Shown here piece by piece: positions 9,435-18,167 of a stretch of 18,167 bases of DNA; within the stretch, counting starts at the first letter, position 1, and each line of letters starts with the position of its first letter. The position numbers were made by a program, and so were the translations under genes. This DNA comes from Ichthyophonus hoferi (Eukaryota; Opisthokonta; Ichthyosporea; Ichthyophonida; Ichthyophonidae), in assembly GCA_002751075.1 (NCBI GenBank), contig NAOQ01000085.1, positions 3,789-21,955 on the forward strand, in the 5' to 3' direction. The notes beneath the pieces were generated by a model that did not search any database, was not told where the DNA came from, and saw only the letters and a program-made list of their open reading frames with translations.

Positions 9435-12434
9435 TTTTTGCATTTGGCATTGAGTTTACCTATCATATGTATATATTGCACTGCATGCACTGTATGCCAT
9501 CTCGATATATATATATGTAACCACATTATTCAAATACTATATCTAATATTTTCACTGCAGCTAGTAATCGTCGACAAAGAGGGGTAGTGATAAGGAACCA
9601 ACAATATATTCACGATTACCACAATGGAATTCGAGTGTCTACAGCATACCTGGCGAGTGTGTGCGTCTCACGTGCCATGGCTTGGTGTTGATGTGATTTT
9701 ATATCTGTATTTAATGGCCTATGCTCCAATCGGGATTATGGGTTATATTTTTAACACCTCTCAATACATAATTGGTATACCACGTATTATTATTTCTTGG
9801 GGGTGGGCCATGTATTTAGTTTATGATATGTCGTTAGTATACAGCGGGTATGTCTGGAGTGAGAGAGGTAGCATGGTAGGTAGGAGGGTTATCATATCAT
9901 AGATTGGTATTTGTATGCTAATATCTAGTTATTGATTTAATCTAAAGATAGAGAGACTAGTATTCTGGGAGGGTAAAAACATGGCTGTCATATCTTAAAC
10001 TCCTTTAATTAGTGTGGTATTTCTCATGGGAGGATTATACATACACACGCTCACATACATATAGATATTGATACTTTCATCCCACGCCATTATTCCCTCG
10101 CTATATCTCCTCTCTTCTATTCTATCCCTTCTCTATCATTTTTTCTCCTTTTGATCCCGCTCATCCCTTAATCATTCACATTTTATCGCCAAGTTGGCTA
10201 CACATTTTCCTTTCCTATTATTATACTTATTTTTTTGCACTGACTACCTGATTACACAACACATACCTACCCTTTTTCATAACATCTATTACTTACTATC
10301 TATTACCTGTTACATATACTACAGTCTCAGTCCAGCTGATACAGCCGAGATAGATCAAATGGGATCTATCCTTCTAAGTGGCCAAGTGGTAGGTCTTTTG
10401 TAGTGCCTTCTCCCGGTATATATATACGTGCATCTATTATACACTTTGCTGTACTTGTAGCATCGCGTACGGCACAGTGTTATACCAATAAACACTCTAC
10501 GTTTATGTTATATGTTATGGTATATAAGGATGAATGGAGGTATATGTGTATGTATCATGCAGGCCTTCACACCATGACTAACCCCTGTTGAAATATATGA
10601 CTTGATTGTTGATATATGCCCATACCTAATAGACATGGGTGTATATGTATGTGGTCCAAATGATATAACTAGACCTATAAACAAAGGCACACTATACACA
10701 GCCCTGCTTCTTCCTGCCTTTTATTAGGTGTATGATAGTATTGACATCCATAGTAGGAAGACCAATGCTCATCTTCTCTTACTCTTTTATAGATGGCACG
10801 TCTTCAAATGGACTTTAGTGACCTAAGTTTTAGCGAGGAAGTTGTACGACGAGATTGTCAGGTAAGTCTAAGTGGGCGTGTGTTGTTTGTTTACTCTATT
10901 ACTCCCTTTAGTATAGTTGATTACATAGTATTGGATAAACAGAGATAGTATTTCTAAAGAGAACAAGCAAAATCATACTACTATATTACCCTCAGAGGCT
11001 ATTACACATACACGAACACCTTAATCTAGCAAAATAATGTGATAGCCATTGTGTGATATATATAGAGAGGAAGAGTATCAAATTGTGTTGTTTCTGTTTC
11101 TTACATTACTACTATACTATTATACTGCGATACTATTATACTACTATGCTATTATACTACTATACTACTATACTATTGTACTACTATGCTATTATACTAC
11201 TATATACTATTATACTACTATGCTATTTTATTACTATACTATTATACTATTATACTATTATACTATTGTACTACTATACTACTATACTATTATACCTACC
11301 CTTACTTACCCTACTAACCCGGATATACAGTTTATAGAAGGCTTCTTGGATATATGTGGCATACCAGGGGCGGTTACCCGGCGTACCGGGGAGATAATGT
11401 ACACCAACAAAGAGTTCTGTGATCTAGTTCAGATGAGTTCCAGTGACCTGATAGATTATAACTACATTATGGTTTGTTATCTGTTATATCTCCCCTTTCA
11501 GACAGCCATGGCCTAATACCTGCATATAGGAATATAGGAATATAGACTTAGACATGCTTTCCTCTACATATCCTTTACCCTTTTTACTTCCCTACAGTCT
11601 TGAAGTAGTGCTTGTTTCATATTATTTTATAACTACAACACGAAGTATCTCTCTGCCTAAGCTGTCTGGGCCTACTTTTATACATGCACATGCTGCAGTT
11701 TACTTTCAGGCCATTTATTTGACAGGGCGAGAAAAGACAAAACCAATTATTCTTTAGCTATGACCATTTGTGTCTCTATGGACATATAAGCCGTGTTAAT
11801 GTGGTTTTTAACTATATATCTCTTATCTACAGCTACTACCTGTACACCATCTCAAGGAGTTTGTCACCCAAATTCTTCTTAAACTCCCTTCGGCCGGGAA
11901 GCCTGTGCAGTTTGTAAATGCCCCCTTATATATCTGTAAATATTCTATATTACTTTGACTTATTCGTAGTCTCACAACAGTGCACAATTTGAGCACAAAA
12001 AGGAATGATCAATTTTCTATGTGCGAGGTTTAGATAGGCATAAATATGGATGGTGATGTATACATACTCGAAAGGTATAAGCATACCAGTATATACAAGG
12101 GCTTGTATGTATGTATGATGATATGATGGTCTCATAGTATCATAATATATATATATGTATGTGTGTGTTAACGTATTCTAATTCCTTCTTTATATCCCTA
12201 TATCATTTCCAGGTTATGGATTCATCAGTAGTCCGAAGGACAAGCCGTGAAGAAGTACACGTACGGGCCTCTGTGACCATTCACCGGGATGTGTATTATC
12301 TTCCTAGTATCTATGTATACCTGCTACACCTTTTGGAGAACGATTCTTACCCATCTAACTCCAAGATGACTATATATAAATCACATGGCTCAGCGGACCC
12401 AACATTGCCGGCACCAAGGAAAGAAGACGAATGA
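6268..12434 (+). CDS. PAS-domain regulator, ERT1/RDS2/AcuK-like (nine exons)
   Basis: I reconstruct a gene of nine exons: 6268-6319, 7167-8386, 8909-9092, 9561-9660, 10331-10388, 10793-10861, 11331-11471, 11833-11913 and 12213-12434 (TGA). Phases agree at every junction and give about 708 residues. In order, the protein has a Ser/His/Pro/Asp-rich disordered region (1-424) with 21 glutamines at about 93-113, a basic patch PPKKRLKKKQKK (about 454-465), a poorly conserved linker, a helix near 539-561, and a C-terminal PAS domain (about 562-677). The PAS opening (GIPGAVTRRTGEIMYTNKEF) resembles fungal ERT1/RDS2/AcuK proteins, zinc-cluster regulators of gluconeogenesis and respiration genes. A nuclear regulatory role is inferred from that likeness and the basic patch. 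No zinc-cluster cysteines are found in any exon. The C-terminal exons are secure. Exon 1 and exons 4-5 are less certain. Family assignment is moderate, since other PAS proteins could look similar. Confidence 0.7.
6761..6780. repeat. 8-base-pair perfect hairpin in intron 1
   Basis: AAAGTGGG and CCCACTTT are separated by the loop AATA. The stem is perfect and lies in the middle of the proposed first intron of gene 1. Confidence 0.8.
7167..8386 (+). CDS. Gene 1 exon 2 (disordered, polyglutamine)
   Basis: The acceptor is TCTTTCTTCAG ending at 7166 and the donor is AAT/GTTTGT at 8387. The frame is open for the whole 1.2 kb, much longer than expected by chance. The protein is rich in Ser, His, Pro, Asp and Gln, has no folded domain, and contains the Q tract at 7391-7453. 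The frame stays open upstream of the first internal ATG (7274), which shows the exon starts before it. Another open frame over the tract (7269-7622) is a shadow in which CAA/CAG units read as Asn/Ser. Confidence 0.8.
7391..7453 (+). repeat. CAA/CAG repeat encoding 21 glutamines
   Basis: Twenty-one consecutive CAA or CAG codons, mixed without a regular order, are preceded by QQQHLH and followed by His. Mixed codons suggest selection for the amino acid or old interruptions of a pure triplet run. The tract is likely to vary in length between individuals. Confidence 0.95.
8909..9092 (+). CDS. Gene 1 exon 3 (basic nuclear-localisation-like patch)
   Basis: The acceptor CATACACCAG ends at 8908 in phase 0. 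The exon reads through APRLFSMEV, then PPKKRLKKKQKKMSESESDG. It most likely ends at ACA A/GTATAC (9093), which leaves phase 1 and fits exon 4. A donor at 9071 (CCA/GTGGCT) would leave phase 0 and run exon 4 into a stop. The lysine cluster followed by an acidic-serine stretch is a classical nuclear import signal pattern. Confidence 0.65.
9404..9433. repeat. (AT)n microsatellite in intron 3
   Basis: An alternating TA run of about 28 bases lies inside the 9093-9560 intron. Short peptides read through it are artefacts. Confidence 0.9.
9561..9660 (+). CDS. Gene 1 exon 4 (linker)
   Basis: The acceptor TTTTCACTGCAG ends at 9560. Only the frame that takes one base from exon 3 is open, reading SNRRQRGVVIRNQQ and then HNGIRVSTAYLAS. 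The likely donor is GCGAGTGT/GTGCGT at 9661, leaving phase 2 for exon 5. A GTGTGT donor a few bases earlier gives phase 1 and does not fit. No known domain is seen. Confidence 0.55.
10331..10388 (+). CDS. Gene 1 exon 5 (two possible in-frame acceptors)
   Basis: The segment reads PADTAEIDQMGSILLSGQV and ends in a clear donor, GTG/GTAGGT (10389), in phase 0. The sequence TACAGTCTCAG offers two acceptors six bases apart (after 10324 or 10330). Both keep the frame and differ by the residues Leu-Ser. The join to exon 4 is supported by phase only. Confidence 0.55.
10793..10861 (+). CDS. Gene 1 exon 6 (helix before PAS)
   Basis: The acceptor TCTTTTATAG ends at 10792, and the near-ideal donor CAG/GTAAGT starts at 10862. 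The exon is exactly 23 codons in phase 0 and reads MARLQMDFSDLSFSEEVVRR then DCQ, an amphipathic helix leading into the PAS domain. Its first codon is ATG, so a shorter product starting here is conceivable. Confidence 0.75.
11107..11295 (+). repeat. 8-base minisatellite in intron 6
   Basis: About 24 degenerate units of CTAYTATR (CTATTATA, CTACTATA, CTACTATG and variants) occur in tandem, ending 35 bases before the first PAS exon. Open frames reading as Tyr/Leu/Ile repeats arise from it and are not real. Intron 6 (10862-11330) is 469 bases and not a multiple of three, so its retention would break the frame. Confidence 0.9.
11331..12338 (+). other. PAS domain of gene 1, split over exons 7-9
   Basis: Exon 7 (11331-11471, 47 codons) carries the first strand pair and helix: GIPGAVTRRTGEIMYTNKEF, then CDLVQ. 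Exon 8 (11833-11913, 27 codons) carries the helical middle (LLPVHHLKEFVTQIL). Exon 9 begins VMDSSVVRRTSREEVHVRAS and gives the last strands (VTIHRDVYYLP, IYVYLLHLLE). All three are in phase 0 with clean sites: ATATACAG, ATG/GTTTGT, ATCTACAG, TTT/GTAAAT and ATTTCCAG. PAS folds bind small ligands or partner proteins. No cofactor-binding residue can be named here. The tail after the domain (to 12434) is short, polar and probably disordered. Confidence 0.75.
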
Positions 12435-13040
12435 AGAAAGAAAAAAAGGAACTGTTGTGTGGAACAACCGACAGTCAAATAGATTGGATTCATGGAAATT
12501 ATTTCTTTATTTTTAGAATTTAGAGGAAGCATTACTCAATTGCTTTCTAGGTTATGTTATATGGGTTAGTGAGTGACTGTAGATATTACACTCGGTGTAC
12601 CCATGTGTTCGGTCCTGAGCATAGAATGTATGCTTTAATGAAGGTATGAATGAGGTAATTAGGCTATATGAGGAATATGAGGTATAACCCTTGTATGCAT
12701 ATATACCATATGGCTCATTTATGCCTTCGTTCTCTCTATATTCATTGTTAAAAAGCTAGTTATTACCCAGTAATGATTTGCTATTATTATCTGCCATGCA
12801 ACTGGCTTAAAATCAGTCTATCATTTGAGGAATGAGATCGAAAAGGAGATTTTTGAATGCTGTTCATTGTTGAATGCTAGAGTAGTTAGCTCGATTCATA
12901 TTCACCACTGGCTGTGCCTTTGTTATTAAAAACCTCACACTGTCTGTCTATGTTGACCTTTTCATAATGAATCAGTATATCCTAATCAACACTTACATGC
13001 ATTTTATGCCCTGTTATATAATAAATCTTTGTTTCAATCA
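12435..13040 (+). other. Likely 3' UTR and poly(A) region of gene 1
   Basis: No gene follows the TGA of gene 1. An AATAAA at 13020-13025 with a T-rich stretch just after it (CTTTGTTTC) is a good cleavage signal. A second one lies at 13067-13072. Which is used cannot be told from sequence alone. Confidence 0.45.
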
Positions 13041-13938
13041 TGTGTCATGCTAAGTTTACTAATTCGAATAAATCTTGAAAAAATAGTCCGCAGAACCTTA
13101 CCATGACAGCAATCGCATGCCATCGAGGAGAAGGAATTGGTCTGGCTATTTTTATTTTTTTGCTCAGCTAGACCATGGGATGCTATGTACAAGCTATCCC
13201 AGGAATCTGGATTTTTTTTTTAAAAAGGGGCGGTTATTATAAATGGAGATCTAGGAATGTGGGTAGTGTGGTAATGAATGTTTTGAGCGGGTTGTATCAC
13301 TTAGTTGTGCATATGGCCTACCATGTTGTTATCTTTTATATTTTTTTACCCTACATAACCATATTTATTTTCTATGATAAGCCCTGGAATTATATACTGT
13401 AAAAATTCCTTATAAAATTGATGTACTTAAATTTCAAATATTTATATTTTCATATCGAACAACTTTGATAGGGCGCCAAATACCTCTGTACATACCTCAA
13501 TTTATTCCTTACAGAAATTTTTCCTATTCATAGATCACTTCGCGCTTGGGACGTTTTCGCATTAGGAGATTAGGCCTAGACGGTTGTTGTGGGGTGGGTT
13601 TGCATTGAGGGTTGAGTTCGATGTATTGTATTCTTATAGGTGGGTGGGCATTTTAATTAGGAGTAACTTAAATATTATAATATAATGTAATGTAACAGAG
13701 TAACAACCATCGACAAACAAACCCTGATCCAGATTCTTTACATGACAGAGGATAAGGTCCTAGTACTATATCTAGCTCACTTATCTAGTATTAGTGATCT
13801 ACCTTATTTTTATTTTTATTGTTATCCACCATGCCTTTTGTTTTTGTTCTTGGTCACAATGGTACTACCCACTTCTTAAAAGATTTCCCTGCCAACCTTG
13901 CATTCATGGTACCATTTATGTCTAACCCCTGCATTACT

Positions 13939-13959
13939 CCCCTCACCCCACCCCACCCC
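13939..13959 (-). other. G-quadruplex motif on the minus strand
   Basis: Four CCCC runs (13939-13942, 13946-13949, 13951-13954 and 13956-13959) are separated by TCA, A and A. The minus strand therefore has four G4 runs with loops of one, one and three bases, which favours a very stable quadruplex. The + strand could form an i-motif. Confidence 0.85.
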
Positions 13960-15117
13960 ACCTAACAACACTACCCTCATTCCTAGATTCCCCCCATTAT
14001 CATCACGCCCTTTCATTATTAATATTTGGCCAGAGTTTTTATACTGAACGATATTTTTATCTCATAAATAAATATGTAGCATCATAGTCACACAATACTA
14101 TCTATGGAGCCTCATAAACTTGATTGAACCTTCAAACTTACAGTATTTTAAATGCATATTTTATCTTTAAATCTTACTGGCAATAATGCTTTTAACTACT
14201 TACAATTTTCAAATGCCTCTGTCCAATTAAACTTTTCCGCGCGATGGCGCGTATTTAATACAGTTATACTTTAAGTAGCAAATCACATCGTCGATTGGTA
14301 GATCATGTTGAATAAGATCTCGTTCATTGTACAGCATTTTAGACATTAAACTGATATGTAGTTCTACGTAAGATAAAATTAAAATAAAAATAATTTTTAA
14401 TTAAAAATGAATTAAAATAATAATAAATATAATATAATGAAAAGCTATATTCTTTAGTTATACATTGGTTTTAACGTACTATCTCGATGGATTTTTCATC
14501 TACGATCGACTCTATCCTAGAAGACCAATCAATACGTAGATATTGAGATGCTAAAATTATACCATAAACCGTCCCGATTAAAGTTTTTCGCTTGGTGGCC
14601 CAAAGCCACTTACATCTAATAATTTATTATACAGAATCTTTTACATTTATTACATAGAATCATATAGCAGCCTTTGTTATAATAACTAGACAGCCAGCAT
14701 GTAATTGATCAAATGGAACTGTAGTTTTGAATATACACGTGTATTAAAGTGCAGTGAGTGTAATTGGAATAGAACTTATAGCTGCAACTACAATAATTCA
14801 TTGAGGTAGTAACCATAATGGCCGCTTATGCTATTTTAAATATTACTATTTATTTAGCCATACACGACTTGATCAAAATAAGGGGGCTTATTGCCTATTT
14901 GACATTACCAAGATATAGTGTATAAGTGGGTGTACATCTAGCTGCATAAAAACTGTCTCATGGGATAATGACTAATTTAACATCGTTGTCCTGAAAAAAA
15001 GAAGCACTAATTTCATCGTATTTACTATCATGTTATTTTTACTAATATTATATTTTTTTATTATCTTACGATGTTTCCCAATATTTCGAGAGTCCTAATA
15101 AAGAGACAAATTAATTG

Positions 15118-15420
15118 TTCTGTAATTAGTGATACTAATAATTCATAATAATAGCATTTCATAATAAAAAATAATTCGTAATAACGATAGTAAAAATAAT
15201 TCATAATAATAATAATTAATAATACAAACAATTTATAATAATATTTAACAATAAATTTAACAATAATAATAATTCATAATAATAAAATATTTATTGGTAA
15301 TTAATCATAATAACTAACATTAACAATTAACAATAATAATTCATAATTTCATATAACTATTAATAGTAATTAATAATAATAACTAACAATAACAACTATA
15401 TAATTATAATTACTAAGTTC
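15118..15420 (+). repeat. Degenerate AAT/TTCATAATAATA tract
   Basis: About 300 bases are made almost wholly of AAT triplets broken by recurring TTCATAATAATA and TTAACAATAA phrases. C and G are nearly absent. It ends about 50 bases before the sharp rise in GC that marks the 5' end of gene 2. Confidence 0.85.
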
Positions 15421-15467
15421 CAAGAGATCTACAATAAATACAAAACTATTTATTAATAATCCTGGCA

Positions 15468-15642
15468 TACGTCACGGACCTTTTAGAGGTTAGTACGTTA
15501 GAGGTATATTCTGGCACGAGCCACACCAATAGAGTGACAACTTGAAAGCCGTAGAAAATATCTTGGGCTATTGCACAACTCAGGGGTAAAGGCACTCCCA
15601 CCGCTATATTCTGGCCAACTCAGGCAGCTATAAGTTGTCTAG
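15468..15642 (+). promoter_or_regulatory. Probable promoter and 5' UTR exon of gene 2
   Basis: GC content jumps here relative to the AAT tract to the left. The segment has no ATG and ends in an almost perfect donor, CTAG/GTGAGT (15643). Joined to the acceptor CATACAATAG (ends 16060), the transcript reads TAG-ATA-ATG, so a stop sits just before the proposed start of gene 2. TACGTCAC at 15468-15475 resembles a CREB/ATF half site. TATATTCTGGC occurs twice about 100 bases apart. The transcription start is not defined. Confidence 0.5.
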
Positions 15643-16063
15643 GTGAGTCTTGCTTGTTTTTTGTTTGTTTAAAGAGGTGTTAACTGTTTTGTGATTGTGC
15701 TCTCTCTCTCTCCGTCTCTCTCTCCACTTTCAAACCTCGGTACTTACCCTTTTCTTCCACTGTTTGACTTATACATAAATCCACTTACTTTCCTTTTCCT
15801 TCAATAGTATATATACACAAGGACCCCTTCTTTTCATATATACATTCTGGCCCGCATACAGTAGGTAGCTAAGCACACACGTACAATACAGACAGCAATA
15901 CAGACAACAATGCTTTACTCAAGAAGCCTGCCTGGCAATGGTCATCCATTAATGTTATAGTTTATATTCCAAAGACACTTTCTCGGCTTTTGGTTATTTA
16001 TTTATTTTTGATATAGAGAAAATACTAATATTTGTCAACATTCATTTGCTCATACAATAGATA

Positions 16064-17890
16064 ATGGGTGGAACTGACCATAACGAAAATACACCTTCAG
16101 TAGAAAAAACACCACAAATGACTGACGTATCCAGACAGAATTCAAAGTGAGTTTAGCGCAAGCTGTCCTTAGTTCCAAATGTTAATTTAATTATGCTTGA
16201 ATGCTTAAAGTTTGAGCTTACTGTCTCTCTGTGTAGTTGATGTTGTTTACAACCATTATTTTTATAATGCATTTATGACTACTTGTATTGGTAACCTTTT
16301 ACCTATTCTATGTATGTGCCTCTTCTCTCTCCTCACCCCTTGATGACAAGTGTGCACCACACTTTCCCTGTCATCTACGGTTATTTATCATAAGGCTAAC
16401 AGGCATACATTGCAGTGACAGCTTCTACAGCACTGAGAGTATGACCGATGAGATGAGAACGAATGTGTCTCCTGAGGGAAACCATTATAAACCAGCTGAA
16501 AAGATACAAAAGAATAATGCCTCCAGCCCAACCCCACAGGAAAATGAGAAACTGGAGAAAGTAGAGCAGTCAGAAACAGGTCAGATAGAAACATCACAAG
16601 GAGGAAACAAAAAAAAAGACACAAAAGGCACTGAAAAGGACAGGGTTGGGGCCAATAGAAGCACAAAAAAACAAAATGGAACAATAGAAAAGGGTGAGAA
16701 AGTGAAAGAGAAAGGTAGAAGACAGTCGACAGAGAAAGACGAACGGCGGTCATCAAAGGATATAGCCAGAGAAAACAGGGAGAGGGAGGGAGAGGGGAAA
16801 GCGGGACATGCACAGAGGGTACCTAGACAACCATACAGCCAATGGAACAGACAGGGAGCTGGCCCTCAGGTGGGTATTGCATTCACCCATTGACATATAC
16901 CATGTTGTCTTCCCCCATCTCTGTTCTCTCCTGTTCCTGCTCTACTGCCCATTGTGCCTACCACACCTATTTACAATCACACTATATATCTTCTCCCTCT
17001 TTCATCTCCGAGCTCTTTCTTAATTCTTTTAATGTCCGTTGTGATTTTTGCCATGCGGATAAACATTAATGGTCAATTATGCACTCCAGTACATGCCTTT
17101 ATCATGTATCCAGCTATATATATTTTATCTTCCTCTCACTCCATCCATCCATCTTGCCTCTCTCGTGTAATATTGAAGCACATATATTATACGTATACAT
17201 ATACATACACACATACATACATACCCACCTATTTATATTTATTTATGGTGACATTCCCGCCACTTCATGCATGTTCATCTACAGCACGATGCAGTCATTT
17301 TAAAACGACCAATCCCCTGCGGTCTCTCAATCACATCTTACTGTCCAGTGGTGGCATAATTCTATGAGCATATCATTACTGTTACATGTTTGTGATTGGC
17401 CTACCCGTCCCTCTCCCTCTCACTCTCCCTCATGTGGTAGTGATTGCCTGTGGTCCATGCTAATAAATAGGGGGGGGGGACAGCCTCGTGTATATGAAAT
17501 GGGGTCACGTCGTACTAGGGTGCTCATGGTGGCCAATGTCAAAGGTGCCTTTCTTTCTATCCTGTATCTACTATACTGCATCCTCTAGTATCTCTGTGTT
17601 CATCCTATAACATTTCTCTCTCTCCTTTTTTATGTCTTTCTCTTCCTCTCCTTCTCTCTTCCCATCTCTTTCTCTCTTTGTACTCTCCCTTACCTGGCTC
17701 TTAGATAAACTCATACGCAATATATGCACCCTCCTTGCATAGCACCCTCTCAAAGGATGCCACCAGAAACATAAGTATACATGGTATATATACACAGGGT
17801 GTGTACTTTGTATTTCTAGATGTACACATACATGCATATATATATATATATATTCCCAGTCCCCTAATCATGGGGGAGGTCCTGTACAGG
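16064..17890 (+). CDS. Gene 2: charged, disordered protein of unknown function (5' part)
   Basis: The coding exons are 16064-16146 and 16416-16869, with a third likely at 17860-17890. The gene continues past the window. The ATG has A at -3 and G at +4 and starts MGGTDHNENTPSVEK. Exon 1 ends AA/GTGAGT in phase 2, and the acceptor TACATTGCAG (ends 16415) supplies T to make Asn, continuing DSFYSTESMTDEM. Exon 2 is 151 codons of Lys, Glu, Arg, Ser, Gln and Gly with no hydrophobic core, closing PRQPYSQWNRQGAGPQ before GTGGGT. No folded domain, signal peptide or membrane segment is seen. The Gly/Gln/Arg-rich end resembles low-complexity parts of RNA-binding proteins, which is only a likeness. The minus-strand frame at 16388-16813 is its shadow. 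The first two exons are well supported. Confidence 0.65.
16870..17859 (+). other. Probable intron of gene 2
   Basis: From the donor GTGGGT to TATATTCCCAG the DNA is pyrimidine-rich on the + strand, most strongly at 17600-17700, like the other introns here. It contains an ACAT microsatellite (about 17195-17224) and a G10 run (17470-17479). Two pieces could be further exons. 17285-17346 follows ATCTACAG in phase 0. 17483-17540 reads PRVYEMGSRRTRVLMVANVK before AAAG/GTGCCT, but lacks a pyrimidine tract and leaves phase 1, which clashes with 17860. Confidence 0.4.
17860..17890 (+). CDS. Candidate third coding exon of gene 2
   Basis: The acceptor TATATTCCCAG is followed in phase 0 by SPNHGGGPVQ, which continues the Gly/Gln/Pro style of the end of exon 2, then a donor CAGG/GTGGTT (17891). 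The same frame meets a stop about 30 bases further on, so a donor near here is needed. The rest of the window would then be intron. Confidence 0.4.
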
Positions 17891-17985
17891 GTGGTTGGGG
17901 ATTATCAACGAGCTAGCGCTCAACTCTGGGGCTACTATTGCTATCTGCTGTGGGAACTTTGGGTTTTTTGGTGGGTGATTGTACG

Positions 17986-18167
17986 TACATACATACATAC
18001 ATACATACATACATACATACATACATACATACATACATACATGCATTCATACATACATACATACATACATTCATACATACATACATACATACCTACATAC
18101 ATACATACATATATACATACATACATACATGCATACATACATACATACATACATACATACATACATA
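17986..18167 (+). repeat. (ACAT)n microsatellite running off the window
   Basis: About 45 tetranucleotide units occur, interrupted by single-base variants (GCATTCAT, CCTAC, ATATAC). The tract reaches the last base, so its true length is unknown. The Met-Tyr-Val-Cys frames on the minus strand come only from this repeat. Confidence 0.95.

Larger units (their letters stand above)
13041..15467. other. Intergenic spacer between genes 1 and 2
   Basis: The spacer is AT-rich with no convincing gene. A 75-codon frame at 13175-13402 starts with ATG and has hydrophobic stretches, but it crosses a T10 run and lacks any motif. A coding-like scrap near 14488-14570 reads MDFSSTIDSILEDQSIRRY. Two short perfect hairpins stand out, CGCGC/GCGCG at 14238-14251 and GTGGC/GCCAC at 14595-14609. 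Confidence 0.45.

Noticed and set aside
9624-9902. 92-codon hydrophobic frame over the exon 4 region
   Set aside because: It is out of phase with the flanking exons and mostly covers intron 4. The phase that fits exon 3 is different.
11049-11516. 155-codon frame rich in Tyr, Leu and Ile
   Set aside because: The first part is the translated 8-base minisatellite and has no ATG start. Only the part from 11331 on, the PAS exon, is real.
13175-13402. 75-codon frame with hydrophobic segments
   Set aside because: It crosses a T10 run, lacks motifs, and hydrophobic Phe/Ile/Tyr runs are expected from AT-rich DNA.
14238-14251. E2F or MBF site at CGCGCGATGGCGCG
   Set aside because: The match to either consensus is imperfect, and the site is over 1 kb from the inferred promoter of gene 2. 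Only the hairpin is kept.
16388-16813. 141-codon open frame on the minus strand
   Set aside because: It is the antisense of the Lys/Glu-rich gene 2 exon, where purine-rich codons leave the other strand free of stops. The Leu/Ser/Phe translation is typical of such shadows.
17571-17837. 88-codon minus-strand frame with a Lys/Glu/Arg-rich end
   Set aside because: It reads the complement of an intron pyrimidine tract and has no motif or splice support.
17941-18162. Met-Tyr-Val-Cys repeat proteins on the minus strand
   Set aside because: They arise entirely from the ACAT microsatellite, which is open in several frames by its nature.

Overview
The window is nuclear DNA of a eukaryote. It is AT-rich and contains genes split by GT-AG introns of roughly 270 to 850 bases, with AG/GTRNGT-like donors, pyrimidine-rich acceptors and many microsatellites. 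The best-supported gene ends in a PAS domain that reads like the ERT1/RDS2/AcuK group of fungal carbon-source regulators. This points to an early-diverging or large-genome fungus, or a unicellular relative of fungi and animals. The introns are long for a typical fungus, and I cannot place the organism more closely.

Layout, all on the + strand: 1-316 may hold the last exon of a gene lying to the left (weak). 317-6267 is AT-rich and largely gene-free. It holds three diverged copies of an approximately 137-base repeat (two of them facing each other), a 17-base tandem repeat, a 25-base palindrome and a few short coding-like scraps. 6268-12434 is gene 1, which I reconstruct as nine exons giving about 708 residues: a long disordered N-terminal half with 21 glutamines, a lysine-rich nuclear-localisation-like patch, and a C-terminal PAS domain split over three exons. 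12435 to about 13040 is its likely 3' UTR. About 13041-15460 is AT-rich spacer with a strong G-quadruplex motif on the minus strand and a degenerate AAT-rich tract. About 15468-15642 looks like the promoter and 5' UTR of gene 2. Gene 2 starts at 16064, encodes a very charged, disordered protein with no domain I recognise, and runs off the right end. The last 180 bases are an ACAT microsatellite inside one of its introns.

Gene 1 looks like a transcriptional regulator, but I find no zinc cluster (C-x2-C-x6-C) in any of its exons, although the fungal relatives normally have one. Exon boundaries are inferred from reading-frame phase and splice-site matches only. No RNA gene, CRISPR array or intact mobile element is visible.
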